Below, piece by piece: positions 16,082-25,939 of a stretch of 64,000 bases of DNA. How positions within the stretch are numbered: the first letter of the stretch is position 1; each line of letters opens with the position of its first letter. Location of the stretch: assembly GCF_020515695.1 (NCBI RefSeq), contig NZ_JAIWJA010000008.1, positions 1 through 64,000 of the forward strand, written 5' to 3'. Under the pieces are notes generated by a model, which did not search any database, was not told where the DNA came from, and was given only the letters and a program-made list of their open reading frames with translations. The DNA is from Pseudomonas sp. MWU16-30317. GTDB taxonomy: Bacteria; Pseudomonadota; Gammaproteobacteria; Pseudomonadales; Pseudomonadaceae. The position numbers were made by a program, and so were the translations under genes.

Positions 16082-16582
16082 TTACTCCTTCGCCTCGTTG
16101 CGGCCAAGATGGAAAGCCGTGACCGCGGCGGCGAGCAACAGCATCGAGGCCAGCTCGACCACCAGCAGATAAGGGCCGAACAGGCTGATGCCGACCGCTT
16201 TGGCGTCGACCGTGGTCTGGCCGATGCCGACGGTGCTGGTGTTGGCGAACAGGGTGTAGCCCAGTTCGAGGAGCAGCAGCACGGCGAGGAACACCGGACC
16301 TGCCCAGATGCCGGGCTTGAGCCAGTCACGCTCTTGCTGCACCGAGGCGGGGCCGAGGTTGAGCATCATCACCACGAAGACGAACAGCACCATGATGGCG
16401 CCAGCGTAGGCGATCACTTCCAGCACGCCGGCAAACGGCGCGCCGAGGGCGAAGAAGGTCATGGCGACGCTGATGAGCGAGATGATCAGGTAGAGCAGGG
16501 CGTGCACGGGGTTGGTGTTGGTGATCACCCTGAGGGTGGACACCACTGCAACGCCGGATGCGAAATAGAAAGCGAATTCCAT
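16082..16582 (-). CDS. nuoJ: NADH-quinone oxidoreductase subunit J
   Basis: A 166-residue membrane subunit with five predicted helices. The conserved helix-3 segment EVIAYAGAIMVLFVFVVMML, whose pi-bulge region couples quinone chemistry to pumping, is intact. It lies 9 bases after nuoI. Confidence 0.95.
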   Translation of the reverse strand: MEFAFYFASGVAVVSTLRVITNTNPVHALLYLIISLISVAMTFFALGAPFAGVLEVIAYAGAIMVLFVFVVMMLNLGPASVQQERDWLKPGIWAGPVFLAVLLLLELGYTLFANTSTVGIGQTTVDAKAVGISLFGPYLLVVELASMLLLAAAVTAFHLGRNEAKE

Positions 16583-16591
16583 CTTTCTTCC

Positions 16592-17140
16592 TTAAGGGAG
16601 CAGGCTCTTGACGTTGATCGGCTCGGCTTCATTCTGCGCGGCACCTTTCGGCTTGCCGGCGACGGCCATGCCCGCAACGCGGTAGAAGTTGTAGTCAGGG
16701 TTCTTGCCGGGGCCGGAGATCAGCAGATCTTCTTTCTCGTACACCAGGTCCTGACGTTTGAACTCGGCCATTTCGAAGTCCGGCGTCAGCTGAATCGCCG
16801 TCGTCGGGCATGCTTCCTCGCACAGGCCGCAGAAAATGCAGCGTGAGAAGTTGATGCGGAAGAAATCCGGGTACCAGCGGCCGTCTTCGGTCTCGGCTTT
16901 TTGTAGCGAGATGCACCCTACCGGGCACGCCACGGCGCACAGGTTGCAGGCCACGCAGCGTTCTTCGCCGTCGGGGTCGCGGGTGAGGACGATGCGACCG
17001 CGGTAGCGCGGCGGCAGGTACACGGCTTCTTCCGGGTATTGCAGGGTGTCACGTTTGCGGAACCCGTGACCGAACACCATCACCAAGCTGCGTAGCTGGG
17101 TTCCGGTGCCCTTAACGATGTCGCCAATATATTTGAACAT
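16592..17140 (-). CDS. nuoI: NADH-quinone oxidoreductase subunit I (2x 4Fe-4S)
   Basis: A 182-residue ferredoxin-like subunit of the hydrophilic arm. Two complete 4Fe-4S motifs, CVACNLCAVACPVGC and CIFCGLCEEACP, bind clusters N6a and N6b, which carry electrons towards NuoB. It starts 11 bases after nuoH. Confidence 0.97.
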   Translation of the reverse strand: MFKYIGDIVKGTGTQLRSLVMVFGHGFRKRDTLQYPEEAVYLPPRYRGRIVLTRDPDGEERCVACNLCAVACPVGCISLQKAETEDGRWYPDFFRINFSRCIFCGLCEEACPTTAIQLTPDFEMAEFKRQDLVYEKEDLLISGPGKNPDYNFYRVAGMAVAGKPKGAAQNEAEPINVKSLLP

Positions 17141-17151
17141 GGGTCAAATCC

Positions 17152-18159
17152 TCACTGGGCCGCAACAGCTGGCGTGTTGAGCAACACGAGCGCAGCGGTC
17201 ACCAGCAAATTGATCAGGGTCAGCGGCAGGCAGAATTTCCAGCTGAAATCCATCACCTGGTCGTAGCGCGGGCGCGGAATCGAAGCACGCAGCAGCACGA
17301 ATAGCATGATGAAGAAGCAGGTCTTGAGCGCGAACCACACGAACGGTATCTGCGGCAGGATGTTGAACGGGCCGTGGTAGCCACCGAAGAACAAGGTCAC
17401 CAGCAAGGCCGAGATCAGGATGATGCCGATGTATTCACCGACGAAAAACATCCCCCACTTCATGCCGGCGTATTCGATGTGATACCCGTCGGCCAGTTCC
17501 TGTTCCGCTTCCGGCTGGTCGAAGGGGTGACGGTGAGTCACGGCCACGCCAGCGATGAAGAAGGTACAGAAGCCGAAGAACTGCGGAATGATGAACCACA
17601 GGTGCTGGGACTGGTATTCGACGATGTCGCGAATGTTGAACGAGCCCGCCTGGATCACGATGCCCATCAGCGACAGGCCCATGAACACTTCGTACGACAC
17701 GGTTTGTGCCGAGGCCCGCAAGCTGCCGAGCAAGGCGAACTTGTTGTTCGACGACCAACCGGCGAACAGCACCGCGTAGACCGACAGGCCGGCCATGGCG
17801 AAGAAGAACAGCAGGCCGATGTTCAGGTCCGCCACGCCCCAGGTCGGGGTGATGGGGATGATCGCGAAAGCGATCAACAAGGCGCTCATGGCCACCACCG
17901 GCGCCAGGGTGAAGATCACCTTGTCGACGAAGGGCGGGTTCCAGTCTTCCTTGAAGAACATCTTCAGCATGTCGGCGGCGATCTGGAACATGCCGAACGG
18001 GCCGACACGGTTCGGGCCGTAACGGTCTTGCCACCAGCCCAGCAAACGTCGTTCGACGAAGCTGAGCAAGGCGCCGCATACCACGACCGCGAGCATGATC
18101 ACCAAGGCCTTGACGACTGCAATGATCGAATCGATCACCTCAGGGGTAAACCAGGTCAT
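17152..18159 (-). CDS. nuoH: NADH-quinone oxidoreductase subunit H
   Basis: A 335-residue membrane subunit that forms much of the quinone chamber with NuoB and NuoD. The charged conserved loop (EAEQELADGYHIEYAGMKWG, about residues 215-235) and ERRLLGWWQDRYGPNRVGP near the N terminus are typical. Its start overlaps the nuoG stop by 4 nt. Confidence 0.97.
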   Translation of the reverse strand: MTWFTPEVIDSIIAVVKALVIMLAVVVCGALLSFVERRLLGWWQDRYGPNRVGPFGMFQIAADMLKMFFKEDWNPPFVDKVIFTLAPVVAMSALLIAFAIIPITPTWGVADLNIGLLFFFAMAGLSVYAVLFAGWSSNNKFALLGSLRASAQTVSYEVFMGLSLMGIVIQAGSFNIRDIVEYQSQHLWFIIPQFFGFCTFFIAGVAVTHRHPFDQPEAEQELADGYHIEYAGMKWGMFFVGEYIGIILISALLVTLFFGGYHGPFNILPQIPFVWFALKTCFFIMLFVLLRASIPRPRYDQVMDFSWKFCLPLTLINLLVTAALVLLNTPAVAAQ

Positions 18160-20873
18160 TGTGCTGCCTCCTGCAGGCCTTCGACGCTGAACCCGGCGAA
18201 CGCCGGCGGAATTCCGGCCAGGCCGGACGGCAAGCCGATCAGGCCGGCACCCAGTTCTTCATCGATGCGCAGCGGCAGGCGCAGGGCCTGACCATTGACG
18301 CTAAGGCTCAGCAGCGCACCGTCGTTGACACCCAGGCGATCGGCTTCCGATTTGGCCAGGGCCACGTAGGCAGCGGGAATGCGCTCTTGCACGGGAATGG
18401 CACGCGAAGAGTTTTCTTCACTGCCGAACAAGTGATACAGCGGTACTGCCTGCCAGGTGCCACGGGGTGGCGAGAAGGCGGCCGGTATGGCGCTGAACCA
18501 ACCCAGTTTGTCACCTTGCGGTTCGATCAGGCGCTTGCCCGGGTCACCGGCACGGATGCTGCCGCCGACTTCGTCCTGGAACTTGTTCCAGGCTTGCGGC
18601 GAGTTCCAGCCCGGCGACCAGGCGAACGGCACTTGCTGGCGCGGTTCGGCCGAGCCGGAGTAGCCTTCCATCGAGAAAGAGAACGCAGTGTCGATGTCTT
18701 GCGAGGTCCGCGGTTCGTGCACGCTGATGTTGGCGCGCATGGCCGTGCGGCCGCTGTAGCGCAGCGGTTCGCGGGCCAGTTTCAGGCCCTTGATACGGAA
18801 CGACGCCGACGGCGCGGCATCGAGGATGCCGTGCAGTTGCGGCGCGACACTGGCCACGGCCGCCGTGACGTGATCGAGCTGGGTCCAGTCGACCGGACGG
18901 TCGAGCAGGGTGGCGCGCAGGGCGTGCAGCCAGCGCCAGCCTTCGTGGACCAGGTTGCTGGCGTCCAGATAGGCCGGGTCGAAGACCTGGAAGAAGCGCT
19001 GGGCGCGACCTTCCTGGCTGACCAGCGTGCCGTCGCCTTCAGCGAAGCTGGCGGCCGGCAGCAGCAGGTGCGCGCGTTCGCTGGTGGCGGTGCGCTGGTG
19101 GTCGGCGACGATCAATACCTTGACGGCGTCCAGCGCGGCGTTGACCTTGGCGGCATCGACACGGGTGTACAGATCGTTTTCCAGCACCACCAGAGCATCG
19201 GCGGCGCCGCTGGTGACGGCGGCAAGCGCGGCATCCAGGGATTCCCCACCGAGCATGGCCAGGCCCAGGCTGTTGGCCTCGGGCACGATCAGGCTCAACG
19301 ATCCGGCTTTATCGCGGGCGTGCAGAGCCTTGGCGATGTTGGCAGCAGCTTCGATCAGGGCGTTGCTGCCCAGCGAAGTACCGGACACGATCAGCGGGCG
19401 CTTGGCGTTGACCAGTGCCTCGGCAATACGTGTCGCCAGTTCCAGTGCTTCCGGCTCCAGGCCGGTTACGGCTGGCGCGCTGGCGTCGATGGCATGGGCC
19501 ACCGCGAAGCCCAGACGCGCGAGGTCGTCGGGAGCGGCGTGCGCGCACTCTTCGGCCACATCATCAAGCTTGGTGGCGGTCAGGCTGGCAATGAACAGCG
19601 GATACATCTCGTGCTGGCCGATGTTCTTCACGGCGGCGTCGAGCCATGGCTGGACGCGCATCGCACCGGCCATGGCTTCAGCCTTGCCCTTGACCGACTG
19701 ACGCAGGCTCAGCGCCAGGCGCGCGGCGGTCTGGGTCAGGTCTTCGCCGAGGACGAAAACCGCGTCGTGGTCTTCCACTTCACGCAGGTTGGGAATCGGC
19801 AGCGGGCTGTCGTTCAGCACCTTCAGCACCAGGCGGATACGCTCCAGCTCACCCGCTTCGATGCCACTGTAGAAGTGCTCGGCACCGACCAGTTCGCGTA
19901 GCGCGTAGTTGCTTTCGAGGCTGGCGCGAGGCGAGCCGATGCCGACGATGTTGCGACCGCGCAGCAGGTCGGCAGCCTTGTCCAGGGCGCCGTCCAGGCT
20001 CAGCTTGGCCTGGGTCTCGACCAGCAGCGGCTGGCGCGGACGGTCCTTGGCGTTGACGTAGCCATAGCCGAAGCGGCCACGGTCGCACAGGAAGTACTGG
20101 TTGACCGAACCGTTGTAGCGGTTTTCGATACGGCGCAGTTCACCGTAGCGCTCGCCGGGGCTGATGTTGCAACCGCTCGAGCAGCCATGGCAGATGCTCG
20201 GCGCAAATTGCATGTCCCACTTGCGGTTGTAGCGCTCGGAGTGGGTCTTGTCGGTGAACACACCGGTCGGGCAGACCTCGGTGAGGTTGCCGGAGAACTC
20301 GCTCTCCAGGGTGCCGTCTTCGACGCGGCCGAAGTAGACGTTGTCGTGGGCGCCGAATACACCCAGGTCGGTACCGCCGGCGTAGTCTTTATAAAAGCGC
20401 ACGCAACGGTAGCAAGCGATGCAGCGGTTCATCTCGTGGGCGATGAACGGGCCGAGCTCCTGGTTCTGGTGGGTGCGCTTGGTGAAGCGATACCGGCGCT
20501 CGTTGTGGCCGGTCATTACCGTCATGTCCTGGAGATGGCAGTGGCCGCCTTCCTCGCACACCGGGCAGTCATGCGGGTGGTTGGTCATCAGCCATTCGAC
20601 GACGCTGGCGCGAAACACTTTCGCTTCTTCGTCTTCGATGGAGATCCAGGTGTTGTCGGTGGCAGGGGTCATGCACGACATGACCAGCCGACCGCGCGTG
20701 TCGTTCTCATCGGTGAACTGCTTGACCGCACACTGGCGGCAGGCGCCGACGCTTCCCAGCGCCGGGTGCCAGCAGAAATAAGGGATATCGAGCCCGAGGG
20801 ACAGACAAGCCTGTAGCAGGTTGTCTGCACCATCGACCTCAAGGTCTTTGCCGTCTACGTGGATAGTGGCCAT
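18156..20873 (-). CDS. nuoG: NADH-quinone oxidoreductase subunit G
   Basis: A 905-residue iron-sulfur subunit related to molybdopterin oxidoreductases. The N-terminal 2Fe-2S cluster is held by Cys34, Cys45, Cys48 and Cys67; then come the His-Cys motif HPHDCPVCEEGGHC, the 4Fe-4S motif CIACYRC, and CHGCSSGC for the extra N7-type cluster. The rest is a catalytically inactive molybdopterin-type domain. A 131-base spacer with hairpins separates it from nuoF. Confidence 0.97.
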   Translation of the reverse strand: MATIHVDGKDLEVDGADNLLQACLSLGLDIPYFCWHPALGSVGACRQCAVKQFTDENDTRGRLVMSCMTPATDNTWISIEDEEAKVFRASVVEWLMTNHPHDCPVCEEGGHCHLQDMTVMTGHNERRYRFTKRTHQNQELGPFIAHEMNRCIACYRCVRFYKDYAGGTDLGVFGAHDNVYFGRVEDGTLESEFSGNLTEVCPTGVFTDKTHSERYNRKWDMQFAPSICHGCSSGCNISPGERYGELRRIENRYNGSVNQYFLCDRGRFGYGYVNAKDRPRQPLLVETQAKLSLDGALDKAADLLRGRNIVGIGSPRASLESNYALRELVGAEHFYSGIEAGELERIRLVLKVLNDSPLPIPNLREVEDHDAVFVLGEDLTQTAARLALSLRQSVKGKAEAMAGAMRVQPWLDAAVKNIGQHEMYPLFIASLTATKLDDVAEECAHAAPDDLARLGFAVAHAIDASAPAVTGLEPEALELATRIAEALVNAKRPLIVSGTSLGSNALIEAAANIAKALHARDKAGSLSLIVPEANSLGLAMLGGESLDAALAAVTSGAADALVVLENDLYTRVDAAKVNAALDAVKVLIVADHQRTATSERAHLLLPAASFAEGDGTLVSQEGRAQRFFQVFDPAYLDASNLVHEGWRWLHALRATLLDRPVDWTQLDHVTAAVASVAPQLHGILDAAPSASFRIKGLKLAREPLRYSGRTAMRANISVHEPRTSQDIDTAFSFSMEGYSGSAEPRQQVPFAWSPGWNSPQAWNKFQDEVGGSIRAGDPGKRLIEPQGDKLGWFSAIPAAFSPPRGTWQAVPLYHLFGSEENSSRAIPVQERIPAAYVALAKSEADRLGVNDGALLSLSVNGQALRLPLRIDEELGAGLIGLPSGLAGIPPAFAGFSVEGLQEAAQ

Positions 20874-21004
20874 GGTTCAAGTTCTTCGTTGGCCCGTTGT
20901 CAGCGGGCGTGGCTAATGGAAATCTTGTTATCTGCCCGGCGCAGCCCCAGAGGCGCGTCAACGGGCAGTCAGCCGACGGCCAGGGCCGTCGGGGTCACGG
21001 TGTG
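20874..21004 (-). other. structured nuoF-nuoG intercistronic spacer
   Basis: This is the longest spacer in the nuo operon. It contains a perfect hairpin (20973-20980 with 20985-20992, CCGACGGC/GCCGTCGG, CAGG loop) and GCCCG/CGGGC arms at about 20896-20912. No reading frame of substance lies in it. It could mark an mRNA processing or attenuation point; that is inference. Confidence 0.5.
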
Positions 21005-22363
21005 TTACGCGCCTGCCATGGTGGGGGTAACCACCTGGGTCAGGCTGCCGGGCGTGCTGGCCTTGATGCCTGCTTCGAACTCCGGACGGAAATACTTGAT
21101 CGCGCTGCCCAACGGCTCGACGGCACCTGGAGCGTGGGCACAGAAGGTCTTGCCCGGGCCGAGGAAACCGACCAGCCCCAGCAGGGTTTCGATATCCCCC
21201 GGCTGGCCGTTGCCGGTCTCGATGGCGCGCAGCAGCTTGACGCTCCACGGCAGGCCGTCACGGCAAGGGGTGCAGAAACCACATGACTCGCGGGAGAAGA
21301 ATTCTTCCATGTTGCGCAGCAGCGAGACCATGTTGACGCTGTCGTCCACCGCCATGGCCAGGCCGGTGCCCATCCGCGTGCCGACCTTGGCGATGCCGCC
21401 GGCGTACATTTGCGCGTCTAGGTGTTCGGGCAGCAGGAAGCCGGTACCGGCGCCGCCTGGCTGCCACGCCTTGAGCTTGAAGCCGTCGCGCATGCCGCCA
21501 GCGTAGTCTTCGAACAGCTCGCGGGCGGTCACGCCGAACGGCAGCTCCCACAGGCCCGGGTTCTTGACCTTGCCGGAGAAGCCCATGAGCTTGGTGCCGT
21601 GGTCTTCACTGCCTTCTTTGGCCAGCGACTTGTACCAGTCGTTGCCGTTGCCGACGATGGCCGGCACGTTGCACAGGGTCTCGACGTTGTTGACGCAGGT
21701 CGGCTTGCCCCACACGCCGACGGCAGCAGGGAAGGGCGGCTTGGAGCGCGGGTTGGCGCGCCGGCCTTCGAGGGAGTTGATCAGGGCGGTTTCTTCACCG
21801 CAGATGTAGCGCCCGGCGCCGGTGTGCACGAACAGCTCGAAGTCGAAACCGGTGCCGAGGATGTTCTTGCCCAGCAGGCCGGCGGCCTTGGCTTCCTGCA
21901 CTGCGCGGTTGAGGTGCTTGGCGGCGGTGACGTATTCGCCGCGAAGGAAGATGTAGCCCCGGTAGGCTTTGAGCGCGCGGGCGCTGATCAGCATGCCTTC
22001 GATCAGCAGATGGGGCTGTTGCTCCATCAGCATGCGGTCTTTCCAGGTGTTGGGCTCCATTTCATCCGCGTTGCACAGCAGGTAGCGGATGTTCATGGAT
22101 TCGTCTTTGGGCATCAGGCCCCATTTGACGCCCGTCGGGAAGCCCGCACCGCCGCGGCCCTTGAGGCCGGAGTCCTTGACCGCCTGAACGATGTCGTCGG
22201 CGGCCATGTCGGCGAAAGCCTTGCGCGCGGCGGTGTAGCCGTTCTTGCTGACGTATTCGTCGTACCAGATGGGCTCGCCGTCATCGCGCAGGCGCCAGGT
22301 CAACGGGTGAGTTTCGGCACTGCGGGCGATGCGGTTGGCAGGCCCGAAGGAGGTAAGGGTCAT
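21005..22363 (-). CDS. nuoF: NADH-quinone oxidoreductase subunit F (NADH/FMN site)
   Basis: A 452-residue subunit that oxidises NADH. The glycine-rich nucleotide/FMN segment GLKGRGGAGFPTGVKW (about 60-75) and the 4Fe-4S N3 motif ESCGFCTPCRDG (with a downstream Cys in CAHAPG) are present. Its ATG overlaps the nuoE stop by 4 nt. Confidence 0.97.
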   Translation of the reverse strand: MTLTSFGPANRIARSAETHPLTWRLRDDGEPIWYDEYVSKNGYTAARKAFADMAADDIVQAVKDSGLKGRGGAGFPTGVKWGLMPKDESMNIRYLLCNADEMEPNTWKDRMLMEQQPHLLIEGMLISARALKAYRGYIFLRGEYVTAAKHLNRAVQEAKAAGLLGKNILGTGFDFELFVHTGAGRYICGEETALINSLEGRRANPRSKPPFPAAVGVWGKPTCVNNVETLCNVPAIVGNGNDWYKSLAKEGSEDHGTKLMGFSGKVKNPGLWELPFGVTARELFEDYAGGMRDGFKLKAWQPGGAGTGFLLPEHLDAQMYAGGIAKVGTRMGTGLAMAVDDSVNMVSLLRNMEEFFSRESCGFCTPCRDGLPWSVKLLRAIETGNGQPGDIETLLGLVGFLGPGKTFCAHAPGAVEPLGSAIKYFRPEFEAGIKASTPGSLTQVVTPTMAGA

Positions 22364-22857
22364 ACGTAGCCCTCCAGCAGTTGGGTCACGCCAGCAGGCT
22401 GCACGTCACCGAATGTGTCGTCGTCGATCATCAACGCCGGCGCCTTGTCGCAGTTGCCCAGGCAGCACACCGGCAGCAGGGTGAAGCGCCCGTCTGCGGT
22501 GGTCTGGCCGAGGCCGATGCCGAGTTCGCTCTGGATCTTGCTGACCACCGATTCGTGGCCACCGATGAAGCAGACCATGCTGTCGCACACGCGAATGATG
22601 TGACGGCCGACCGGCTGGCGGAAGATCTGGCTATAGAAGGTGGCCACGCCTTCGACGTCGCTGGCCGGAATACCGAGGATCTCGCCGATGGCATAAAGAG
22701 CGCCGTCGGGCACCCAGCCGCGTTCCTTCTGGACGATCTTGAGGGCTTCGATGGACGCCGCGCGCGGGTCCTCGTAGTGATGGAGTTCGTGCTCGATGGC
22801 CGAACGCTCGGTTTCGCTGAGGGCGAAACGGTCAGTCTGAATAAGCGTGCTGTTCAT
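22360..22857 (-). CDS. nuoE: NADH-quinone oxidoreductase subunit E (2Fe-2S)
   Basis: A 165-residue thioredoxin-fold subunit. The 2Fe-2S N1a cluster ligands are in CDSMVC (C-x4-C) and CLGNC (C-x3-C), both intact. It works with NuoF in the NADH dehydrogenase module. It begins two bases after the nuoCD stop. Confidence 0.96.
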   Translation of the reverse strand: MNSTLIQTDRFALSETERSAIEHELHHYEDPRAASIEALKIVQKERGWVPDGALYAIGEILGIPASDVEGVATFYSQIFRQPVGRHIIRVCDSMVCFIGGHESVVSKIQSELGIGLGQTTADGRFTLLPVCCLGNCDKAPALMIDDDTFGDVQPAGVTQLLEGYV

Positions 22858-22859
22858 GC

Positions 22860-24644
22860 TTAACGGTCCACGTCGGCCATAACGAAATCGATGCTACCCA
22901 GGTACGCGATCAAGTCCGCGACCATCTCGCCTTTGATCACCGAAGGGATCTGCTGCAAGTGCGGGAAGCTTGGGGTACGAATCCGGGTGCGGTAGCTCAT
23001 GGTGCCGCCATCGCTCGTCAGGTAGTAACTGTTGATGCCCTTGGTCGCTTCGATCATCTGGAAGGACTCATTGGCCGGCATCACCGGCCCCCACGAGACT
23101 TGCAGGAAGTGCGTGATCAAGGTTTCGATGTGTTGCAGCGTGCGCTCTTTGGGCGGCGGCGTGGTCAGCGGGTGATCCGCCTTGTACGGGCCTTCTGGCA
23201 TGTTGCGCATGCACTGGTCGATGATCTTGATGCTCTGGCGCATTTCCTCGACGCGGACCATGCAGCGGTCATAGGCGTCGCCGTTGTGAGCCAGCGGCAC
23301 TTCGAACTCGAAGTTCTCGTAGCCCGAGTACGGGCGCGCCTTGCGAAGGTCGAAGTCGCAACCGGTGGAACGCAGCCCGGCACCGGTGACACCCCATTCC
23401 AGGGCTTCCTTGGTGTTGTAGGCGGCCACGCCGATGGTACGACCCTTGAGGATGCTGTTCTGCAGGGCGGCCTTGGTGTATTCGTCGAGGCGCTTGGGCA
23501 GCCATTCGACGAAGTCCTTGACCAGTTTCTCCCAGCCGCGCGGCAGGTCGTGGGCGACGCCGCCGATGCGGTACCAGGCCGGGTGCAGCCGAAAGCCCGT
23601 GATGGCTTCGATCACCGTATAGGCCTTCTGGCGATCGGTGAAGGTGAAGAACACCGGGGTCATGGCGCCGACGTCTTGGATATAGGTGCCCAGGAACAGC
23701 AAGTGGCTGGTGATGCGGAAGAACTCGGCCATCATGATGCGGATGGTGTCGACTTTTTGCGGCACCTTGATGCCGGCCAGCTTCTCCACGGCGAGCACGT
23801 AGGGCAGGTTGTTCATCACCCCGCCCAGGTAGTCGATGCGGTCGGTGTAGGGGATGAAACTGTGCCACGACTGACGCTCGGCCATTTTCTCGGCGCCACG
23901 GTGGTGGTAGCCGATGTCAGGGACGCAGTCGACGATCTCTTCGCCGTCCAGTTGCAGGATGATGCGGAAGGCACCGTGGGCCGAAGGGTGGTTCGGGCCC
24001 AGGTTGAGGAACATGTAGTCCTCGTTGCTGCCCGAGCGCTTCATGCCCCAGTCTTCGGGGCGAAAGCGCGCGGCTTCTTCCTCGAGCTGCTGCTTGGCGA
24101 GGGTCAGGCTGAACGGATCGAATTCAGTGGCGCGCGCCGGGAAGTCCTTGCGCAGCGGGTGACCTTCCCAGGTCGGCGGCATCAAGATGCGCGACAGGTG
24201 CGGGTGGCCGTTGAAGGTGATGCCGAACATGTCCCAGACTTCACGCTCGTACCAGCTGGCGTTCGGCCAGATGCGCGTGGCGGTAGGGACGTTGAGGTCG
24301 CTCTCGCTGAGCGCCACCTTGAGCATCACGTCGCTGTTACGTTCGACCGACAGCAGGTGGTAGAACACCGTGAAGTCGGCGCCCGGCAGGCCGCGACGGT
24401 GGGTGCGCAGGCGCTCGTCGACACCGTGCAGGTCATACAGCATCGAGTAGGGCTTGGGCACGTTGCGCAGGAAGGTGAGGATCTCGATCAGCTTGGCGCG
24501 ATCGACCCACAGCACCGGCATGCCGGTGCGGGTTTCCTGGGCGGTGAACGCCTCGGGGCCAAAGCGGTTGGTCAGTTCGACGACCACATCTTGGTCGTCA
24601 GCCTTGTAAGGCGGGATATACAGAGCGGTGTCCGCTGTTGTCAT
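22860..24644 (-). CDS. nuoCD: NADH-quinone oxidoreductase fused subunit C/D
   Basis: A 594-residue fusion of the 30-kDa NuoC domain (about 1-190) and the 49-kDa NuoD domain (about 210-594), the form found in enterobacteria and Pseudomonas. The NuoC signature with EREVWDMFGITFNGHPHLSRI and the NuoD stretch NLGPNHPSAHGAFRI, whose His residue lies at the quinone site, are visible. It joins the hydrophilic arm to the quinone chamber. Spaced 81 bases from nuoB. Confidence 0.97.
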   Translation of the reverse strand: MTTADTALYIPPYKADDQDVVVELTNRFGPEAFTAQETRTGMPVLWVDRAKLIEILTFLRNVPKPYSMLYDLHGVDERLRTHRRGLPGADFTVFYHLLSVERNSDVMLKVALSESDLNVPTATRIWPNASWYEREVWDMFGITFNGHPHLSRILMPPTWEGHPLRKDFPARATEFDPFSLTLAKQQLEEEAARFRPEDWGMKRSGSNEDYMFLNLGPNHPSAHGAFRIILQLDGEEIVDCVPDIGYHHRGAEKMAERQSWHSFIPYTDRIDYLGGVMNNLPYVLAVEKLAGIKVPQKVDTIRIMMAEFFRITSHLLFLGTYIQDVGAMTPVFFTFTDRQKAYTVIEAITGFRLHPAWYRIGGVAHDLPRGWEKLVKDFVEWLPKRLDEYTKAALQNSILKGRTIGVAAYNTKEALEWGVTGAGLRSTGCDFDLRKARPYSGYENFEFEVPLAHNGDAYDRCMVRVEEMRQSIKIIDQCMRNMPEGPYKADHPLTTPPPKERTLQHIETLITHFLQVSWGPVMPANESFQMIEATKGINSYYLTSDGGTMSYRTRIRTPSFPHLQQIPSVIKGEMVADLIAYLGSIDFVMADVDR

Positions 24645-24725
24645 GGTCTCGGTCGCTTTCGGTCAACTGCAGAATGAAGCCAGGAATCCTGGTGTGCTTG
24701 GTCACACGATCAGAACGCCGCTGGA

Positions 24726-25400
24726 TCAGACTTCGTCGGGGCTGCGCAGGTTGGTCACGGCAATTCGCTGTTCGCGACGTTGTTCCTTTTGCGACGGCAT
24801 CTCGGCGCGATACACGCCTTGATCACCGACCACCCAGGACAACGGGCGGCGCTCCTGGCCAATGGATTCCTGCAGCAGCATCAAGCCTTGCAGAAATGCC
24901 TCTGGACGAGGAGGGCAGCCGGGCACGTAGACGTCGACGGGGAGGAACTTGTCCACACCCTGAACGACCGAGTAGATGTCATACATGCCGCCGGAGTTGG
25001 CGCACGAGCCCATGGAAATCACCCATTTGGGTTCGAGCATCTGCTCATAGAGACGCTGAATGATCGGCGCCATCTTGATGAAGCAGGTGCCTGCGATGAC
25101 CATGAAGTCGGCCTGGCGAGGTGACGCCCGAATGACCTCGGCGCCAAAGCGCGCGATGTCGTGGGGTGCCGTGAACGCCGTGGTCATTTCCACGTAGCAG
25201 CACGACAGGCCGAAGTTGTACGGCCACAGGGAGTTCTTGCGCCCCCAGTTCACCGCACCGTTCAGCACGTCTTCGAGTTTGCCCATGTAGATGTTCTTGT
25301 GAACTTGATCTTCAAGGGGGTCGGCTACGGTTTCCCGTTCGCCAATCGGATACTCCTGGTTAGGTGCATCCGGGTCGATCCTGGTGAGATTGTATTGCAT
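24726..25400 (-). CDS. nuoB: NADH-quinone oxidoreductase subunit B (4Fe-4S N2)
   Basis: A 224-residue subunit that binds cluster N2, the direct electron donor to quinone. The paired cysteines in LSCCYVEM, the GTCFIKMAP cysteine (aligning with NuoB-type motifs), GSCANSGGMYD and VPGCPPRPEA are all present. It follows nuoA by 9 bases. Confidence 0.97.
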   Translation of the reverse strand: MQYNLTRIDPDAPNQEYPIGERETVADPLEDQVHKNIYMGKLEDVLNGAVNWGRKNSLWPYNFGLSCCYVEMTTAFTAPHDIARFGAEVIRASPRQADFMVIAGTCFIKMAPIIQRLYEQMLEPKWVISMGSCANSGGMYDIYSVVQGVDKFLPVDVYVPGCPPRPEAFLQGLMLLQESIGQERRPLSWVVGDQGVYRAEMPSQKEQRREQRIAVTNLRSPDEV

Positions 25401-25409
25401 GCCAAAGCC

Positions 25410-25823
25410 TCATTGTTTCAGCTTCGCTTGCCGCTTGAGACGAGCTTCCGGCGCCCAGTCAAGGGCCCCCACTCGAAAGAGGTAGACAAGACCTGCCAAC
25501 AGAATTGCTATGAAAATGAAAGCTTCGGCGAATCCGGTCCAGCCGCTTTCGCGGACGGACACAGACCAGGCAAACAGGAAGAGGGCTTCGATATCGAAGA
25601 TCACGAACAGCATCGCGACCAGATAGAATTTTGCCGACAGGCGCAGGCGCGCGCTGCCGGTGGGGAGCATGCCGGATTCGAACGGTTCGTTCTTGCTGCG
25701 GCCCCAGGCTTTACCGCCCAGCAGGCTCGACAGGCCGAGCATGAAAGCACACAGGCCGACGACGCCCAGAAGGAAGATGGCAAAGCCCCAGTTGTGGGCG
25801 ATGAGTCCTGTCGAATCGGGCAT
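25410..25823 (-). CDS. nuoA: NADH-quinone oxidoreductase subunit A
   Basis: A 137-residue membrane subunit with three helices; the conserved loop with FESGM and the KFYLVAMLFVIFDIEALFLF helix mark the family. AAGGA lies 8 bases before the ATG. It is the first gene of the 13-gene operon; a likely promoter lies 90-115 bases upstream. Confidence 0.96.
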   Translation of the reverse strand: MPDSTGLIAHNWGFAIFLLGVVGLCAFMLGLSSLLGGKAWGRSKNEPFESGMLPTGSARLRLSAKFYLVAMLFVIFDIEALFLFAWSVSVRESGWTGFAEAFIFIAILLAGLVYLFRVGALDWAPEARLKRQAKLKQ

Positions 25824-25910
25824 GCTCTGGATCCTTAACAGGGGCGGCAGACCCCTGTGCTTGAATGTGGTGTCGCAGTGACGATATGTCGCACTTCTGC
25901 TATCGCGCTG

Positions 25911-25939
25911 ATTTTATGGGTAAACCGCCAGCAAGTAAA
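25911..25939 (-). promoter_or_regulatory. predicted sigma-70 promoter of nuo
   Basis: On the minus strand TTTACT (25939-25934) and TAAAAT (25916-25911) are separated by 17 bases, matching the consensus at 4 and 5 of 6 positions. This would give an 80-90 nt leader before nuoA. No convincing Anr/FNR box was seen with it. Confidence 0.45.
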
